Shown here in pieces: positions 33,261 to 43,088 of a stretch of DNA of 64,000 nt. How positions within the stretch are numbered: the first letter of the stretch is position 1; each line of letters starts with the position of its first letter. The notes below the pieces were generated by a model. It was given only the letters and a program-made list of their open reading frames with translations. It had not been told where the DNA came from and did not search any database. The translations under genes and the position numbers were made by a program. The stretch comes from an uncultured Pseudomonadota bacterium. GTDB lineage: Bacteria > Pseudomonadota > Alphaproteobacteria > Rs-D84. The stretch is taken from assembly GCA_937885575.1 (NCBI GenBank), contig CALABO010000014.1:120520-184519 (forward strand), given 5' to 3'.

Positions 33261-34679
33261 ATGAAAAAGATAATATCATTTGTTGGTCTGTTTGCGGTTT
33301 TGGGTGTGGGTGTTGGTGATGCACACGGTGTCGCAATGAGTGCCCAGGTTCGCCGGTTGCTGCAAGAAAAGCAGGAAAAGATAGAGCAACTTGAAAAATG
33401 CGAGGGGAAAAAGCAAGGATGGATGATTGCGGGGATATCGACGATTGGTCTGACCGCGGTCGGTGTCGGTGTGAACATTGCCCAGGCATCAAAGAGCAAC
33501 CGCCTTTCGGATGAAATCGAAATGGAAAAAAGCACATTGGAACGCCATCAAAATGATTTGAATCGGATACAAAATGATATTGCGAAAGAACAGGCGAAGA
33601 AGGCGGAGGAAGAACGCAAACGTGCCGAAGAAGAGGAGCGCAGGCGTAACGCCACAAATGGGAATAATGGTGGAATTGAAACATCCGCGGTCGATGGTGC
33701 GATTGGCGAAAAATGCAACGATGATAAGGGTGTGTGGTTTACCGCAATTGAAGATAATGATAAAAAATGTTCAAATTCAGCGGGCGAAATTGTTGATTGC
33801 AAATGCGTTGAAACAATAAGTACGGAAAAAAATACATTGGGTGAAAATTCATCCGCATCTAAACCGGCAGAAATATCAAAACCAGGGCAGGGTTCAATAC
33901 AAAAAACAACATCACCGGGTAGTGCGACGAATACCGGTGACCGTGTTGTTGGGGAAGCGTGTATTGCGGAGGATATAAATAGGTTAAAACCGTATGGTTG
34001 GTTAGAGGGGCATTATCAAAAAGTTGGTGAAAGTGTTAAAACAACATTGGGCGTTCGGTGTGAAACCAAAAAGGGTGCGGGTGACAGTGTAAACTGTTCA
34101 TGTCGCGCAGACAAATGCGATACCAACAAAGGTTATGATGTGGACGGTAACGGTCTGTGTGTGAAGAAGAAAGTAGAACAAAAGGAAGAAAAGAAGGAAG
34201 AACTAAAACAACAAGAACAAAAAACCGCGGAAAAAAAACAAGAAGAGAAAAAGCAAGAGCCAGCAGAAAAGAAGGAAGAACCGAAGAAAAAGCAAGAAAG
34301 AGCAGACAAGAAACCGTGGGAAGACGACCAATATTTCCGGTCTGATGGTTTAGACTGGTGTGTTTATGGTGTGGGAAACGCAAGATGTTCGGTTGATAGT
34401 GAGGATGGTTGGCGGGTGATATTTCAAGATTATGAAGTTTACGGCACGTCGGTATGTAATAGACAATCCGGTATTGAAGGAAAATCCAGCTATTCAGAAC
34501 AAACCGAAAAAAAAAGCGGTGGAAAGTGTTGGTGTAAGATGACAAGTCCAAAACAATCGTATTGGGTATTTAGGGATGATTTGGGCGATGGTTGTACTTA
34601 CTTATGCTCAGTAGGATGTGCGGTTAGTGTTCAAGATCATCGTAATTTTCGTCAAGAGCTTTTTCGCTATGCTAAATAG
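33261..34679 (+). CDS. GW-membrane/coiled-coil protein with Cys-rich repeats, second of pair
   Basis: The 472-residue product has a signal peptide (1-23), a helix with QEKIEQLEKCEGKKQGWM, a Gly-rich membrane helix (about 55-75), a coiled coil (about 78-130), two similar Cys modules that begin GEKC / GEAC and end CKC / CSC (about 148-185 and 230-280), a highly charged Lys/Glu/Gln segment (about 300-350, like TolA linkers) and a third Cys domain with CWC and CTYLC motifs (about 360-472). It follows the first paralogue by three bases. The layout suggests a membrane-anchored rod that presents disulfide-rich modules across the envelope. No family was recognised. Confidence 0.6.
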   Translation: MKKIISFVGLFAVLGVGVGDAHGVAMSAQVRRLLQEKQEKIEQLEKCEGKKQGWMIAGISTIGLTAVGVGVNIAQASKSNRLSDEIEMEKSTLERHQNDLNRIQNDIAKEQAKKAEEERKRAEEEERRRNATNGNNGGIETSAVDGAIGEKCNDDKGVWFTAIEDNDKKCSNSAGEIVDCKCVETISTEKNTLGENSSASKPAEISKPGQGSIQKTTSPGSATNTGDRVVGEACIAEDINRLKPYGWLEGHYQKVGESVKTTLGVRCETKKGAGDSVNCSCRADKCDTNKGYDVDGNGLCVKKKVEQKEEKKEELKQQEQKTAEKKQEEKKQEPAEKKEEPKKKQERADKKPWEDDQYFRSDGLDWCVYGVGNARCSVDSEDGWRVIFQDYEVYGTSVCNRQSGIEGKSSYSEQTEKKSGGKCWCKMTSPKQSYWVFRDDLGDGCTYLCSVGCAVSVQDHRNFRQELFRYAK

Positions 34680-34702
34680 TTATATATTTCGTGTTATTCA
34701 AC

Positions 34703-34774
34703 GTCACCCCGCGGAAACGCGGTATCCCATCGTTACAGTTGAAACCACAAGATCCCGGCCTTCGCCGGGATGAC
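34703..34774. repeat. GTCAC/GATGAC-bounded palindromic element
   Basis: GTCACCCCGCGGAAACGCGG at one end, GATCCCGGCCTTCGCCGGGA-TGAC at the other, ~28 bases between. In reverse orientation it aligns with 32652-32726 over its whole length. A further 9-bp hairpin, CCCCTTCAC (34825-34833) / GTGAAGGGG (34838-34846), follows before the small membrane gene. Confidence 0.7.
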
Positions 34775-34847
34775 AAAGAAAATATATGGGATGACTGGGA
34801 ACTACCCCGTCCGCTTCGCGTCCACCCCTTCACTATGGTGAAGGGGA

Positions 34848-35054
34848 CTACTTTTTCACCGCCCAGAATAGGGCGAGCAGCCATCCGATGCCGGTCCATC
34901 CAAATACCCATGATGCAATGCGGATGCGCATGGCGACGGCCTTTGGCTTTTCAGATTTGGCGGCCAAATACGCCGGCGCGAGTATAATCGCGACCAGCGT
35001 AATTGTCGCCACAATATATTTGATTATTAAAATGTGTTCAGGGCTTAGTGCCAT
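34848..35054 (-). CDS. Small membrane protein, superinfection-immunity-like
   Basis: The 68-residue protein has two hydrophobic helices (about 8-30 and 47-66), separated by a basic loop. Its second half, WVFGWTGIGWLLALFWAVKK, matches the GWTxxGWxxAxxWA signature of the superinfection immunity family, named after a phage T4 membrane protein that blocks DNA entry; bacterial members are widespread and mostly uncharacterised. It starts three bases after the eno stop on the same strand, so it is co-transcribed with enolase. GGAAAG precedes the ATG. Confidence 0.65.
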   Translation of the reverse strand: MALSPEHILIIKYIVATITLVAIILAPAYLAAKSEKPKAVAMRIRIASWVFGWTGIGWLLALFWAVKK

Positions 35055-35057
35055 TTT

Positions 35058-36332
<1,275 letters not shown>

Positions 36333-36368
36333 TTACTTACATTGGTGCTTTTTTTTTGTTCCAAGTTG

Positions 36369-36377
36369 TGGTATAAT
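36369..36377 (+). promoter_or_regulatory. Extended -10 promoter of the autotransporter gene
   Basis: TGGTATAAT (36369-36377) is a TGn-extended -10 box; no good -35 box is present. Transcription would begin about 29 bases before the ATG. Confidence 0.55.
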
Positions 36378-36412
36378 ATAGCAACAAGAAAAGAGAAAAA
36401 GAACAAAAAAAT

Positions 36413-39400
36413 ATGATAAAAAAGTTGGTGCCATTTTTATATTGCCTGACACCGATATGTGCGTTTGCGGATACCACATTTCCGGGCAATGAGTCGTTTA
36501 GCGGCAACTTAAGTTTGACCGACGAATCGTACATTTTTCAGGCGGGTTCGGGGATAAGTATCGGCGGGTCACTTACGACCGCGGGTGGTGTTTATGTCGG
36601 ATATAACGCGGTTATGCCGTATGCCACGGGCAGTATTTTTGCCGAATCGGCCATCAATCAAAATTATTCTATTTTAACCGGTGGTAGTATATCGATTGGA
36701 CAGGTTTTAGAAATTGCGGCGGGTAAAAGTTTGACCATTGGCGGTACGGGCGGCGTGCGGTATAATTTTAGTGCCACCGCGGTTGAGGCGTATGGTGGGC
36801 TGAACCTTTATGGTGCCGCTTTGACGTTTGGGCAATTTGTTGCGTCCGGAACAGGTAATGCCGGTAATGTCACAATTCAGGGAAATTCTTTGAACGTGAC
36901 GGGTGGCACATTCCAATCTTTGGATGCGCGCAATGTCACGGTGAATTTAGGGGGCGGGACTTTTAATATTGCAAGTGGTGGTATTGAAAACAAATCGTCG
37001 GGGACAATGTCGATAACCGCTGGTGCGATTAACGTGCAAACGATTACAAACGATTCGAATTCGGGAACATTGAATATAAATGCGTCGTCGCTAAGTTTAA
37101 CTGGTGGTGATGCCAGTGATGTTGCGTCGTTTATCAACAAGGGAAATTTTGTTGGTAATATTTCAGGGGCAACAACACTTGCGCATGGGTTTGATTTGTC
37201 GTCCATGGGTGCAACAAATTCCTTTAGTTTGACCACTGGAACTTTGTCTTTGGGCGATAGGATTGACGCGTTCTTTGATAATAATTTAACATCGTTTACT
37301 GTCAATGTCACAAATGGTGCATTGAATGCAAATACGATTCGAAATGGGTATTCTGATTCTGCGGCGGTAATGAGTTTGTTGGCATCAACATCTATCAATG
37401 CGGATGGTGTTTATGCGTATGGTGGAACGATGAATTTGTCTGCACCGATTATATCGATTGGGACAGGCGGACTTTCGGTTGCCGAAGGGGGCGCGCTTAA
37501 TGTATCTAATGCAGAGGCCGTCGTGTCGGATGCCGCGGTCGCGATTTATGGAAACCTTAGTGCGGGATTGGCCAGTGCGGCCAGTGGTGGCATGAATATT
37601 ACCAGTGGTTGGACGGATATTGATGCCGAAGATTATACCATTACCGTTGGTGGCGGTATTTCGGCAAATGGTTCGGGTAATGGGTTGGGAATTTTTGCGC
37701 AGACGGTAAATGTTACAAATGATGTTATTTCGAGTAATGGTGGCGGTATCGCTTTTTATACTGGGACGGTGAACATCGGTGGAAACCTTGGTGGAAATAA
37801 TGTTGCTTTTTATAATTCGGGAACGCCAAATGGTATGTATATAACTGTCGGTGGCGATATAATAGGTGGAACGGATATAATCGGACTTGCGCATATGACG
37901 GTTGGTGGAGATTATATTTTTGACGATGCAAGTCGTTTAGTTGCGTTCGCAAATTCGGGCGATGCGTTTACATATTGGTCAACCGCGACTTTTGACGAGG
38001 AACACGAGGTTACCACAATAACTAATGCTAGTGGAGCGGAACCGTTAATTTCTGTTTCGGGACATCTTATTACGGATGTGAATGGGGATGCATCGGCACC
38101 GAATGGGACGGCTTTATTGGATTCGCAGATCGGTATAAATTTGAATAGAATGATTACGGAAACTTCGACAGCAATTTGGCTTTTGCATGCGAGTGAGGGT
38201 ATTCAGGAACTTGCAGCACGGATTGCAGGACTTAGTATAAATTTCTGTAATTCGGATGGAACAATTTGTATGGATTATTTTGCAGCGGGTGGTTACAACC
38301 AAACTGGGGATGATTTGCCGATACACCTTGTGTCATATGATACAGATGGGGATGGCGTTAACGATAGTTTGTATGTAGTGTTTGATGATCAATTTTTGCC
38401 ACGTGGGAGATTATTTAAATTACAACCGATTGTGGCAAGCGCACCTTACTATACAATCGGTGAATATCAATCGGCCGGTGCGTTGGACGATTTGATTGAA
38501 CATTTGTTGATATCCAAGGGTTTTTCATATGATTCGCCGGCAGGGGTTATGAAGATACTGTTTGATAATACCGTGATGTCCGAGGTTAGTGAAGAATTGT
38601 ATCAGCGTATGATGTATTATTGGGCGTATAATAAGCCGGATGTTATTCGTGCGTTTAGTCGTGTGTTTCAGTTGCGTGAGGCGAACCAGATTGCCGACAT
38701 GTTGGAATTGAATACTCATACCGTGTTCAAAGATATATCGAATCGATTTATCGATGAAGCAATTTGGAATCGTAATCGTCGTTTGAACAAATTATGGTTT
38801 ATTGGAGATTATGGATATTTTTGGGATGATTTGGTCGATAATCATGCGCATGGTTCGCGAATCAATTTTAATTTCGGCTATGATTGGCAGGCAAATAATA
38901 CATTGATTCTTGGATGGATGGGACATGTCGGACATGCGCGTGGCGAAGACAATGATGTAATCAATTTGACCTATGGGGCAACGCGGGCAACAGGATATGT
39001 CGATACGGATGTTCGTAACCTTAATGTCGGTGGTGGTGCGTATTTTATGAAAACGCTTGGTATCAAGGCACGTTGGTATGGTGATGCGATGTTGGATTTG
39101 AACTTTATCGATGTTAAACGCGACCAGACATGGGTTAATGGTCGTATAGAGGGTGATGCGTTTTCACTTGGGCTTGTCGGGGAAACCGGTATAATTCATG
39201 ATTGGTTGAATCAATATGTTATTGGCAATGTGTATTTGCGCCTTGGGTATAATTCGGGATTTGATATGACCGAAAAGGTTGGGGGGACGGATTATATGAA
39301 TCTTGATTTTGATGGGCATTTGATTTTGACACCGGGATATTCACTTACCGCGCAAAAACGTATTTATCCATCGGCGTGGTTCCAATTCCGGCCATATGCG

Positions 39401-39637
39401 ACGGTTGGCGTGGAATATGACTTGATCAAATCGCCGGATCAAATGCACTATCGTTTTGCGGTCGTGAATCCGTGGCGTGAATATGATATCGGTGTTGATC
39501 CGCTTTGGGCGCATGCGGGTGCGGGTATCGAATTCCTTTCGGTCAACGGTGTGCATGTCGGTTTAGATTATCGCTATCAATACAATGCGAATGTTCAGAT
39601 GCACAAACTTCAACTTTCAGGTATGTATAGATTTTAG
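36413..39637 (+). CDS. Autotransporter adhesin-like protein (type Va)
   Basis: The 1074-residue protein has a signal peptide (1-19), a passenger of ~700 residues built of short Gly/Asn/Thr/Ser-rich repeats with regular GN-x-TI and GGG turns that would fold as a right-handed beta-helix, a linker with a few Cys, and a C-terminal barrel domain (about 790-1074) ending LQLSGMYRF. The barrel shows typical strand pairs (FGYDWQANNTLILGWMGHVG, GLDYRYQYNANVQM). No catalytic protease or lipase triad was seen in the passenger, so adhesion is the likeliest role. Its TAG stop starts the seven-copy hexamer array. Confidence 0.8.
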   Translation: MIKKLVPFLYCLTPICAFADTTFPGNESFSGNLSLTDESYIFQAGSGISIGGSLTTAGGVYVGYNAVMPYATGSIFAESAINQNYSILTGGSISIGQVLEIAAGKSLTIGGTGGVRYNFSATAVEAYGGLNLYGAALTFGQFVASGTGNAGNVTIQGNSLNVTGGTFQSLDARNVTVNLGGGTFNIASGGIENKSSGTMSITAGAINVQTITNDSNSGTLNINASSLSLTGGDASDVASFINKGNFVGNISGATTLAHGFDLSSMGATNSFSLTTGTLSLGDRIDAFFDNNLTSFTVNVTNGALNANTIRNGYSDSAAVMSLLASTSINADGVYAYGGTMNLSAPIISIGTGGLSVAEGGALNVSNAEAVVSDAAVAIYGNLSAGLASAASGGMNITSGWTDIDAEDYTITVGGGISANGSGNGLGIFAQTVNVTNDVISSNGGGIAFYTGTVNIGGNLGGNNVAFYNSGTPNGMYITVGGDIIGGTDIIGLAHMTVGGDYIFDDASRLVAFANSGDAFTYWSTATFDEEHEVTTITNASGAEPLISVSGHLITDVNGDASAPNGTALLDSQIGINLNRMITETSTAIWLLHASEGIQELAARIAGLSINFCNSDGTICMDYFAAGGYNQTGDDLPIHLVSYDTDGDGVNDSLYVVFDDQFLPRGRLFKLQPIVASAPYYTIGEYQSAGALDDLIEHLLISKGFSYDSPAGVMKILFDNTVMSEVSEELYQRMMYYWAYNKPDVIRAFSRVFQLREANQIADMLELNTHTVFKDISNRFIDEAIWNRNRRLNKLWFIGDYGYFWDDLVDNHAHGSRINFNFGYDWQANNTLILGWMGHVGHARGEDNDVINLTYGATRATGYVDTDVRNLNVGGGAYFMKTLGIKARWYGDAMLDLNFIDVKRDQTWVNGRIEGDAFSLGLVGETGIIHDWLNQYVIGNVYLRLGYNSGFDMTEKVGGTDYMNLDFDGHLILTPGYSLTAQKRIYPSAWFQFRPYATVGVEYDLIKSPDQMHYRFAVVNPWREYDIGVDPLWAHAGAGIEFLSVNGVHVGLDYRYQYNANVQMHKLQLSGMYRF

Positions 39638-39742
39638 GTGTTAGTGTTAGTGTTAGTGTTAGTGTTAGTGTTAGTGTTAGTGTGGGCGCGAACGCGCCCA
39701 CATTTATTTTTTACTAATCATTAACACTTATCACTTACACTA
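39638..39742. repeat. Hexamer inverted repeat, copy E, with seven perfect TTAGTG units
   Basis: Seven perfect consecutive TTAGTG units occupy 39641-39682, right after the TAG stop of the autotransporter gene. A terminator follows (39683-39700), then the inverted arm 39711-39742 with looser CACTTA-like units that ends in the CTA, the TAG stop of ssb on the minus strand. Perfect tandem units could vary in number by slippage. Confidence 0.85.
39683..39712. terminator. Terminator between autotransporter and ssb genes
   Basis: TGGGCGCG (39683-39690) pairs with CGCGCCCA (39693-39700), tail CATTTATTTTTT. Confidence 0.75.
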
Positions 39743-40189
39743 AAACGGTATATCATCGCCGATTTCGGAAATCGAAATTTCTTCGGCCGGTGCCGGCGCG
39801 GCGGCGGGTGCGGCGCCCGACATTGAATCAACCGCCTTGGCACCAGACAAAATAACCATCGTGCCGTTGAATTGATTTAATACAACCTCTGTCGTATAGG
39901 TGTCGATGCCTTGTTGATTTTGCCATTTGCGCGTGCGAAGCGTGCCTTCGATGTAAAGTTTTGTTCCCTTTTGTAGCATGCGTTCGGCAACTTCGACCAA
40001 ATTAGGACTAAAAATCACGATACGGTGCCATTCGGTTTGTTCCTTTTGTTCGCCACTTTGGCGGTCGCGCCAGCGGTCAGATGTCGCCAGTGAAAAACTT
40101 ACCACCTTTTGTCCGCTTTGCATAGTGCGAACCTGGGGATCTTGCCCGATATTACCAACCAAAATTACTTTATTTATACTTCCTGCCAT
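39740..40189 (-). CDS. ssb: Single-stranded DNA-binding protein
   Basis: The 149-residue SSB begins [20 protein letters not shown], with an OB fold (1-110) containing the WHRIVIF and [11 protein letters not shown] strands, a Pro/Ala linker and the acidic tip SEIGDDIPF that binds partner proteins. The ATG at 40189 has AAGGAAG upstream; a longer frame to 40285 has no ribosome site. Divergent from rho. Confidence 0.96.
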   Translation of the reverse strand: MAGSINKVILVGNIGQDPQVRTMQSGQKVVSFSLATSDRWRDRQSGEQKEQTEWHRIVIFSPNLVEVAERMLQKGTKLYIEGTLRTRKWQNQQGIDTYTTEVVLNQFNGTMVILSGAKAVDSMSGAAPAAAPAPAEEISISEIGDDIPF

Positions 40190-40251
40190 GTTTCTTCCTT
40201 TTGTTTCATGTAGTTTTATTGGAGCAAGATTTCGGGGTAATGTCAAGAGAA

Positions 40252-40314
40252 AGTGGTTAGTGTTAGTGGGGCGCGCCCACTTCACTGGCCACTACCCACT
40301 TGCACTAATCACTT
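40252..40314. repeat. Hexamer inverted repeat, copy F
   Basis: AGTGGTTAGTGTTAGTGG (40252-40269) and the inverted CACTACCCACTTGCACTAAT-CACTT (40290-40314), with a GGGGCGCGCCCAC palindrome in the centre. It lies between the divergent genes ssb and rho. The rest of 40190-40409 shows a -10-like TAATAT near 40345, nothing more. Confidence 0.7.
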
Positions 40315-40409
40315 CTGCTTGACTTTTTGATAAAAATGTGTAATAATATGCGCTGAAGTAGGTTGTGGTGCGTTCTGTATCACAAGATTTCCCAGAAAAA
40401 GGATTTTTA

Positions 40410-41678
40410 ATGCATATAAATGAAATAAAGGCCAAGTCGCCACAACAACTGTTGAAAATGGCGGAAGATATGGGCATTGAAGAGGCATCGCAATTAAATG
40501 TGCAACAATTGCGTTTTGCGGTTATGCGCGGGTTTGCGGCGGATAAAAAAATTACACTTATTGGTGACGGCGTTCTTGAACGCTTGCAGGATGGTTTTGG
40601 ATTCCTGCGCGCGCCGGAAAGCAATTACCTGGCCGGGCCGGACGATTTGTATGTGTCACCAAACCTTATTAAAAAATATGGGTTAAAGACCGGCGATTAT
40701 GTCGAAGGACAAATTCAGGCGCCACAAAATGAATCTGAACGGTATTTCGCGTTGGAAACAATTGAACGCGTAAATGGCGATGATCCGGAAAAATTGCGGC
40801 ACCGTGTGTCGTTTGATGATATGACGCCGCTTTACCCGGACGAACAGTTAAAGATGGAGGTTATTGGTGATACCGACAAAGGGCGCAATCTGTCCGCGCG
40901 TGTCATTGACCTTATATCGCCGACGGGACGCGGGCAACGTTCGCTTATTGTTGCGCCACCGCGCACCGGTAAAACCGTTATGCTGCAAAATATTGCGCAT
41001 TCGATTGCGACCAATTATCCAGATGTTAAACTTATCGTGCTACTTATTGACGAACGGCCCGAAGAAGTGACCGATATGCAACGCAGTGTCAAGGGCGAAG
41101 TTATATCTTCGACATTCGATGAACCGGCAACGCGTCATATCCAAGTTGCAGAAATGGTTATCGAAAAGGCGAAACGTTTGGTCGAAGCCGGCCAAGATGT
41201 CGTAATTTTGCTTGATTCTATTACGCGGTTGGGACGTGCATATAATACCTTTGTCCCGTCCAGTGGCAAGGTTTTGACCGGTGGTGTTGATGCGTATGCT
41301 CTGCAACGGCCAAAGCGGTTCTTTGGTGCCGCACGTAATATCGAAGGCGGGGGCAGTTTGACGATTATCGCGACCGCACTTGTCGATACCGGGTCCAAGA
41401 TGGACGAGGTTATTTTTGAAGAGTTCAAAGGAACCGGCAACAGTGAAATCATACTTGACCGGAAATTGTCCGACAAGCGCGTTTATCCGGCGATTGATAT
41501 TACCAAGTCCGGCACGCGCAAGGAAGATTTGCTGGTTGGTAAAGATTTACTTGCGAAAATGTATGTCTTGCGCCGAATTATCAATCCGATGGGAACACTG
41601 GAAGCGATGGAATTCTTGCTTGATAAACTGCGTGTGACCAAGACAAATGATGATTTCTTTAATTCCATGAATCAATAA
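40410..41678 (+). CDS. rho: Transcription termination factor Rho
   Basis: A 422-residue hexameric RNA helicase: N-terminal Rho domain (1-45), cold-shock-like RNA-binding domain with GFGFLRAP (about 65-75), Walker A PPRTGKT (about 188-194), Walker [17 protein letters not shown] and the Q/R loops. It releases RNA polymerase at unstructured C-rich RNA. The ATG at 40410 follows AAAAAGGA by eight bases; a GTG at 40365 in frame has no ribosome site. Confidence 0.98.
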   Translation: MHINEIKAKSPQQLLKMAEDMGIEEASQLNVQQLRFAVMRGFAADKKITLIGDGVLERLQDGFGFLRAPESNYLAGPDDLYVSPNLIKKYGLKTGDYVEGQIQAPQNESERYFALETIERVNGDDPEKLRHRVSFDDMTPLYPDEQLKMEVIGDTDKGRNLSARVIDLISPTGRGQRSLIVAPPRTGKTVMLQNIAHSIATNYPDVKLIVLLIDERPEEVTDMQRSVKGEVISSTFDEPATRHIQVAEMVIEKAKRLVEAGQDVVILLDSITRLGRAYNTFVPSSGKVLTGGVDAYALQRPKRFFGAARNIEGGGSLTIIATALVDTGSKMDEVIFEEFKGTGNSEIILDRKLSDKRVYPAIDITKSGTRKEDLLVGKDLLAKMYVLRRIINPMGTLEAMEFLLDKLRVTKTNDDFFNSMNQ

Positions 41679-41680
41679 TG

Positions 41681-41707
41681 AACGCACCATTTGGTGCGTT
41701 TCTTTTT
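41681..41707 (+). terminator. Terminator of rho
   Basis: AACGCACC (41681-41688), loop ATTT, GGTGCGTT (41693-41700), TCTTTTT. Confidence 0.9.
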
Positions 41708-41721
41708 GCGGGGGCGAAAAA

Positions 41722-41946
41722 ATGCAAAAGTATTTAATAATCGCGGTTTGTGCGATGGTTTTCGGTGCGTATTTCTTTGGCGCACGAATCGCACGCGAAA
41801 AGTGCGTGGCCGACGGCGCAAATGCACAAACAAGTGAAATTATAAACAATGTAAAGTTGCTAAGGGGGGCAAATGAGAAAACTGTTCATACCAATGTGCG
41901 CGATATTCGTGACATCTTGCGACGGAAATATACCATTGCGGAATAA
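41722..41946 (+). CDS. Rz-like inner-membrane spanin candidate
   Basis: The 74-residue product has one N-terminal membrane helix (about 4-20), then a basic/acidic helical domain (RIAREKCVADGANAQT, EKTVHTNVRDIRDILRRKYT) pointing to the periplasm. This is the shape of phage i-spanins (Rz), which link the inner membrane to the outer lipoprotein during lysis. The end of the gene overlaps the lipoprotein gene at 41873 by 74 bases in another frame, the classical Rz/Rz1 nesting. A G-rich ribosome site (GGGGGCG) precedes the ATG. There is no separate promoter; transcription would come through the rho terminator. Assignment is by architecture and short pattern. Confidence 0.55.
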   Translation: MQKYLIIAVCAMVFGAYFFGARIAREKCVADGANAQTSEIINNVKLLRGANEKTVHTNVRDIRDILRRKYTIAE

Positions 41947-42076
41947 ATCGGCGGCGGAGGTATGTCCGTGCGAATTTATCTATGGGCGCGCGGCCGATTG
42001 GGATACAATAAGTGACGATTTGGCGCGGAATATATACCGGCATAATTTGACCTGTGAATCAATGCGGGGGAAATGA
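41873..42076 (+). CDS. Rz1-like outer-membrane lipoprotein spanin candidate
   Basis: The 67-residue product has a lipoprotein signal with lipobox VTSC (Cys16), leaving a mature part of 52 residues. The stretch CPCEFIYGRAADWDTISDDL followed by ARNIYRHNLTCESM resembles the short phage lipoproteins with a C-x-F-x-PI...IxxHN...C layout that lie in lysis cassettes. The ATG lies inside the 3' end of the preceding gene in another frame and has its own strong ribosome site AAGGGGGG (41862-41869). It ends three bases before the convergent gene at 42080. No holin or endolysin is adjacent, so this is a remnant or a domesticated pair. Confidence 0.55.
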   Translation: MRKLFIPMCAIFVTSCDGNIPLRNKSAAEVCPCEFIYGRAADWDTISDDLARNIYRHNLTCESMRGK

Positions 42077-42079
42077 TAA

Positions 42080-43018
42080 CTATTCGCTGTAATATTCAAT
42101 CATTGCGGCGGCGGCATCGTGAACGCGCTGCATATTTTGTTCGTATGTGTCACAGTCGCGCGATATTCGCGAACGATACGCATCACGCATATTCGACGAC
42201 ATTGACGCACAATTGCGCAGGTGCGCGACACAATATTCGTGGCCGGTTAAGAATACCGTTTGGCCCTGCAGGCGTTCTTCGGGACTTGGCCAATCAATAT
42301 CGATTGCGTTTTCAAGTTTCATCCAAGAATTTTCGCCGACATATTGCCCGATGCGTTCCATCCAATATTCGTTCATTTCTTCGTCCGTCCATTGGCCGCC
42401 ACCGCGCAGGCGAATTATTTGCAGTGTCATGTCGTTGATTTCATCTTGGTATTTGGAATCGATTTGTGTAAGGCGCGCACTGCAATAGCAACGATTATAC
42501 GCCGTGTTCGCGCGGGCGCAGTAATTATCCATGCATTCGGTATAACCCGCAAGGCACCGTGTCATCGGCACATCGTATGTGGTCGTCACCGTTTCCGTTG
42601 TGTTTGCGGTGACGCGTGCATTTTCCCGTGCGGTGCGTTGGGCAACGCGGCGCGTGGCGCGTGTGGCCGGTGCCGAAGTGGATTGATTTGTTGCCGCGCG
42701 CGCGACAACACGGCGGGTTGAATTTGCGGTTGGCGCGGTCGTTGCGGCACGCGCCGTTGTCGTCGATGCGGTGCGTGGAACAACGCGCCGCGGTTCGGAC
42801 ATCCTTTTGGTTTTAACGACCACATCAATCGGGTTATTTGTCATTAAAACACTGGTGCCGGGGTTCAGGTCAGTTCGCATTTGATTATTCATATACGGGT
42901 ACATATACGCGTATGCGTTCGGATCGACATACATCGCCGGTTTTCGTGTGGCGGCCGCGGCAACCGCGGCACACAGGGCAAAGCAGGGCGCGATAAAAAA
43001 CCGAAAAATCCTTTCCAT
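42080..43018 (-). CDS. Exported Cys-motif protein with Thr/Ala/Arg-rich linker
   Basis: The 312-residue protein has a signal peptide (1-23), a Tyr/Met/Asn-rich patch (YAYMYPYMNNQM), a long low-complexity linker of Ala, Thr and Arg (about 75-145) and a C-terminal domain (about 150-312) with paired Cys: RCLAGYTECMDNYCAR, YNRCYCSAR, EYCVAHLRNC, RDCDTY. The first two resemble a CxxC-containing helical hairpin. No function recognised; it may be a lineage-specific envelope protein. The stop codon lies three bases from the end of the spanin-like gene, and a two-way terminator precedes its upstream neighbours. Confidence 0.6.
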   Translation of the reverse strand: MERIFRFFIAPCFALCAAVAAAATRKPAMYVDPNAYAYMYPYMNNQMRTDLNPGTSVLMTNNPIDVVVKTKRMSEPRRVVPRTASTTTARAATTAPTANSTRRVVARAATNQSTSAPATRATRRVAQRTARENARVTANTTETVTTTYDVPMTRCLAGYTECMDNYCARANTAYNRCYCSARLTQIDSKYQDEINDMTLQIIRLRGGGQWTDEEMNEYWMERIGQYVGENSWMKLENAIDIDWPSPEERLQGQTVFLTGHEYCVAHLRNCASMSSNMRDAYRSRISRDCDTYEQNMQRVHDAAAAMIEYYSE

Positions 43019-43059
43019 ATTTCCAGTTTAATAAAAACACCCACGTCAAGGCAATAAAA

Positions 43060-43085
43060 AAAACCGAAACAAATGTTTCGGTTTT
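43060..43085. terminator. Bidirectional terminator
   Basis: AAAACCGAAAC (43060-43070), loop AAAT, GTTTCGGTTTT (43075-43085). It ends the pair of small membrane genes on the minus strand. Confidence 0.85.
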
Positions 43086-43088
43086 GAA

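Noticed and set aside
34825..34846. Hairpin after the superinfection-immunity-like gene as a terminator
   Set aside because: The 9-bp stem is good, but no T run follows on the minus strand, so it is kept only as a hairpin.
39638..39742. CRISPR array
   Set aside because: Units are six bases, directly adjacent and without spacers; no cas genes are present.
41722..43018. Prophage remnant
   Set aside because: Only the spanin-like pair has phage character; no integrase, structural, holin or lysin gene is nearby.
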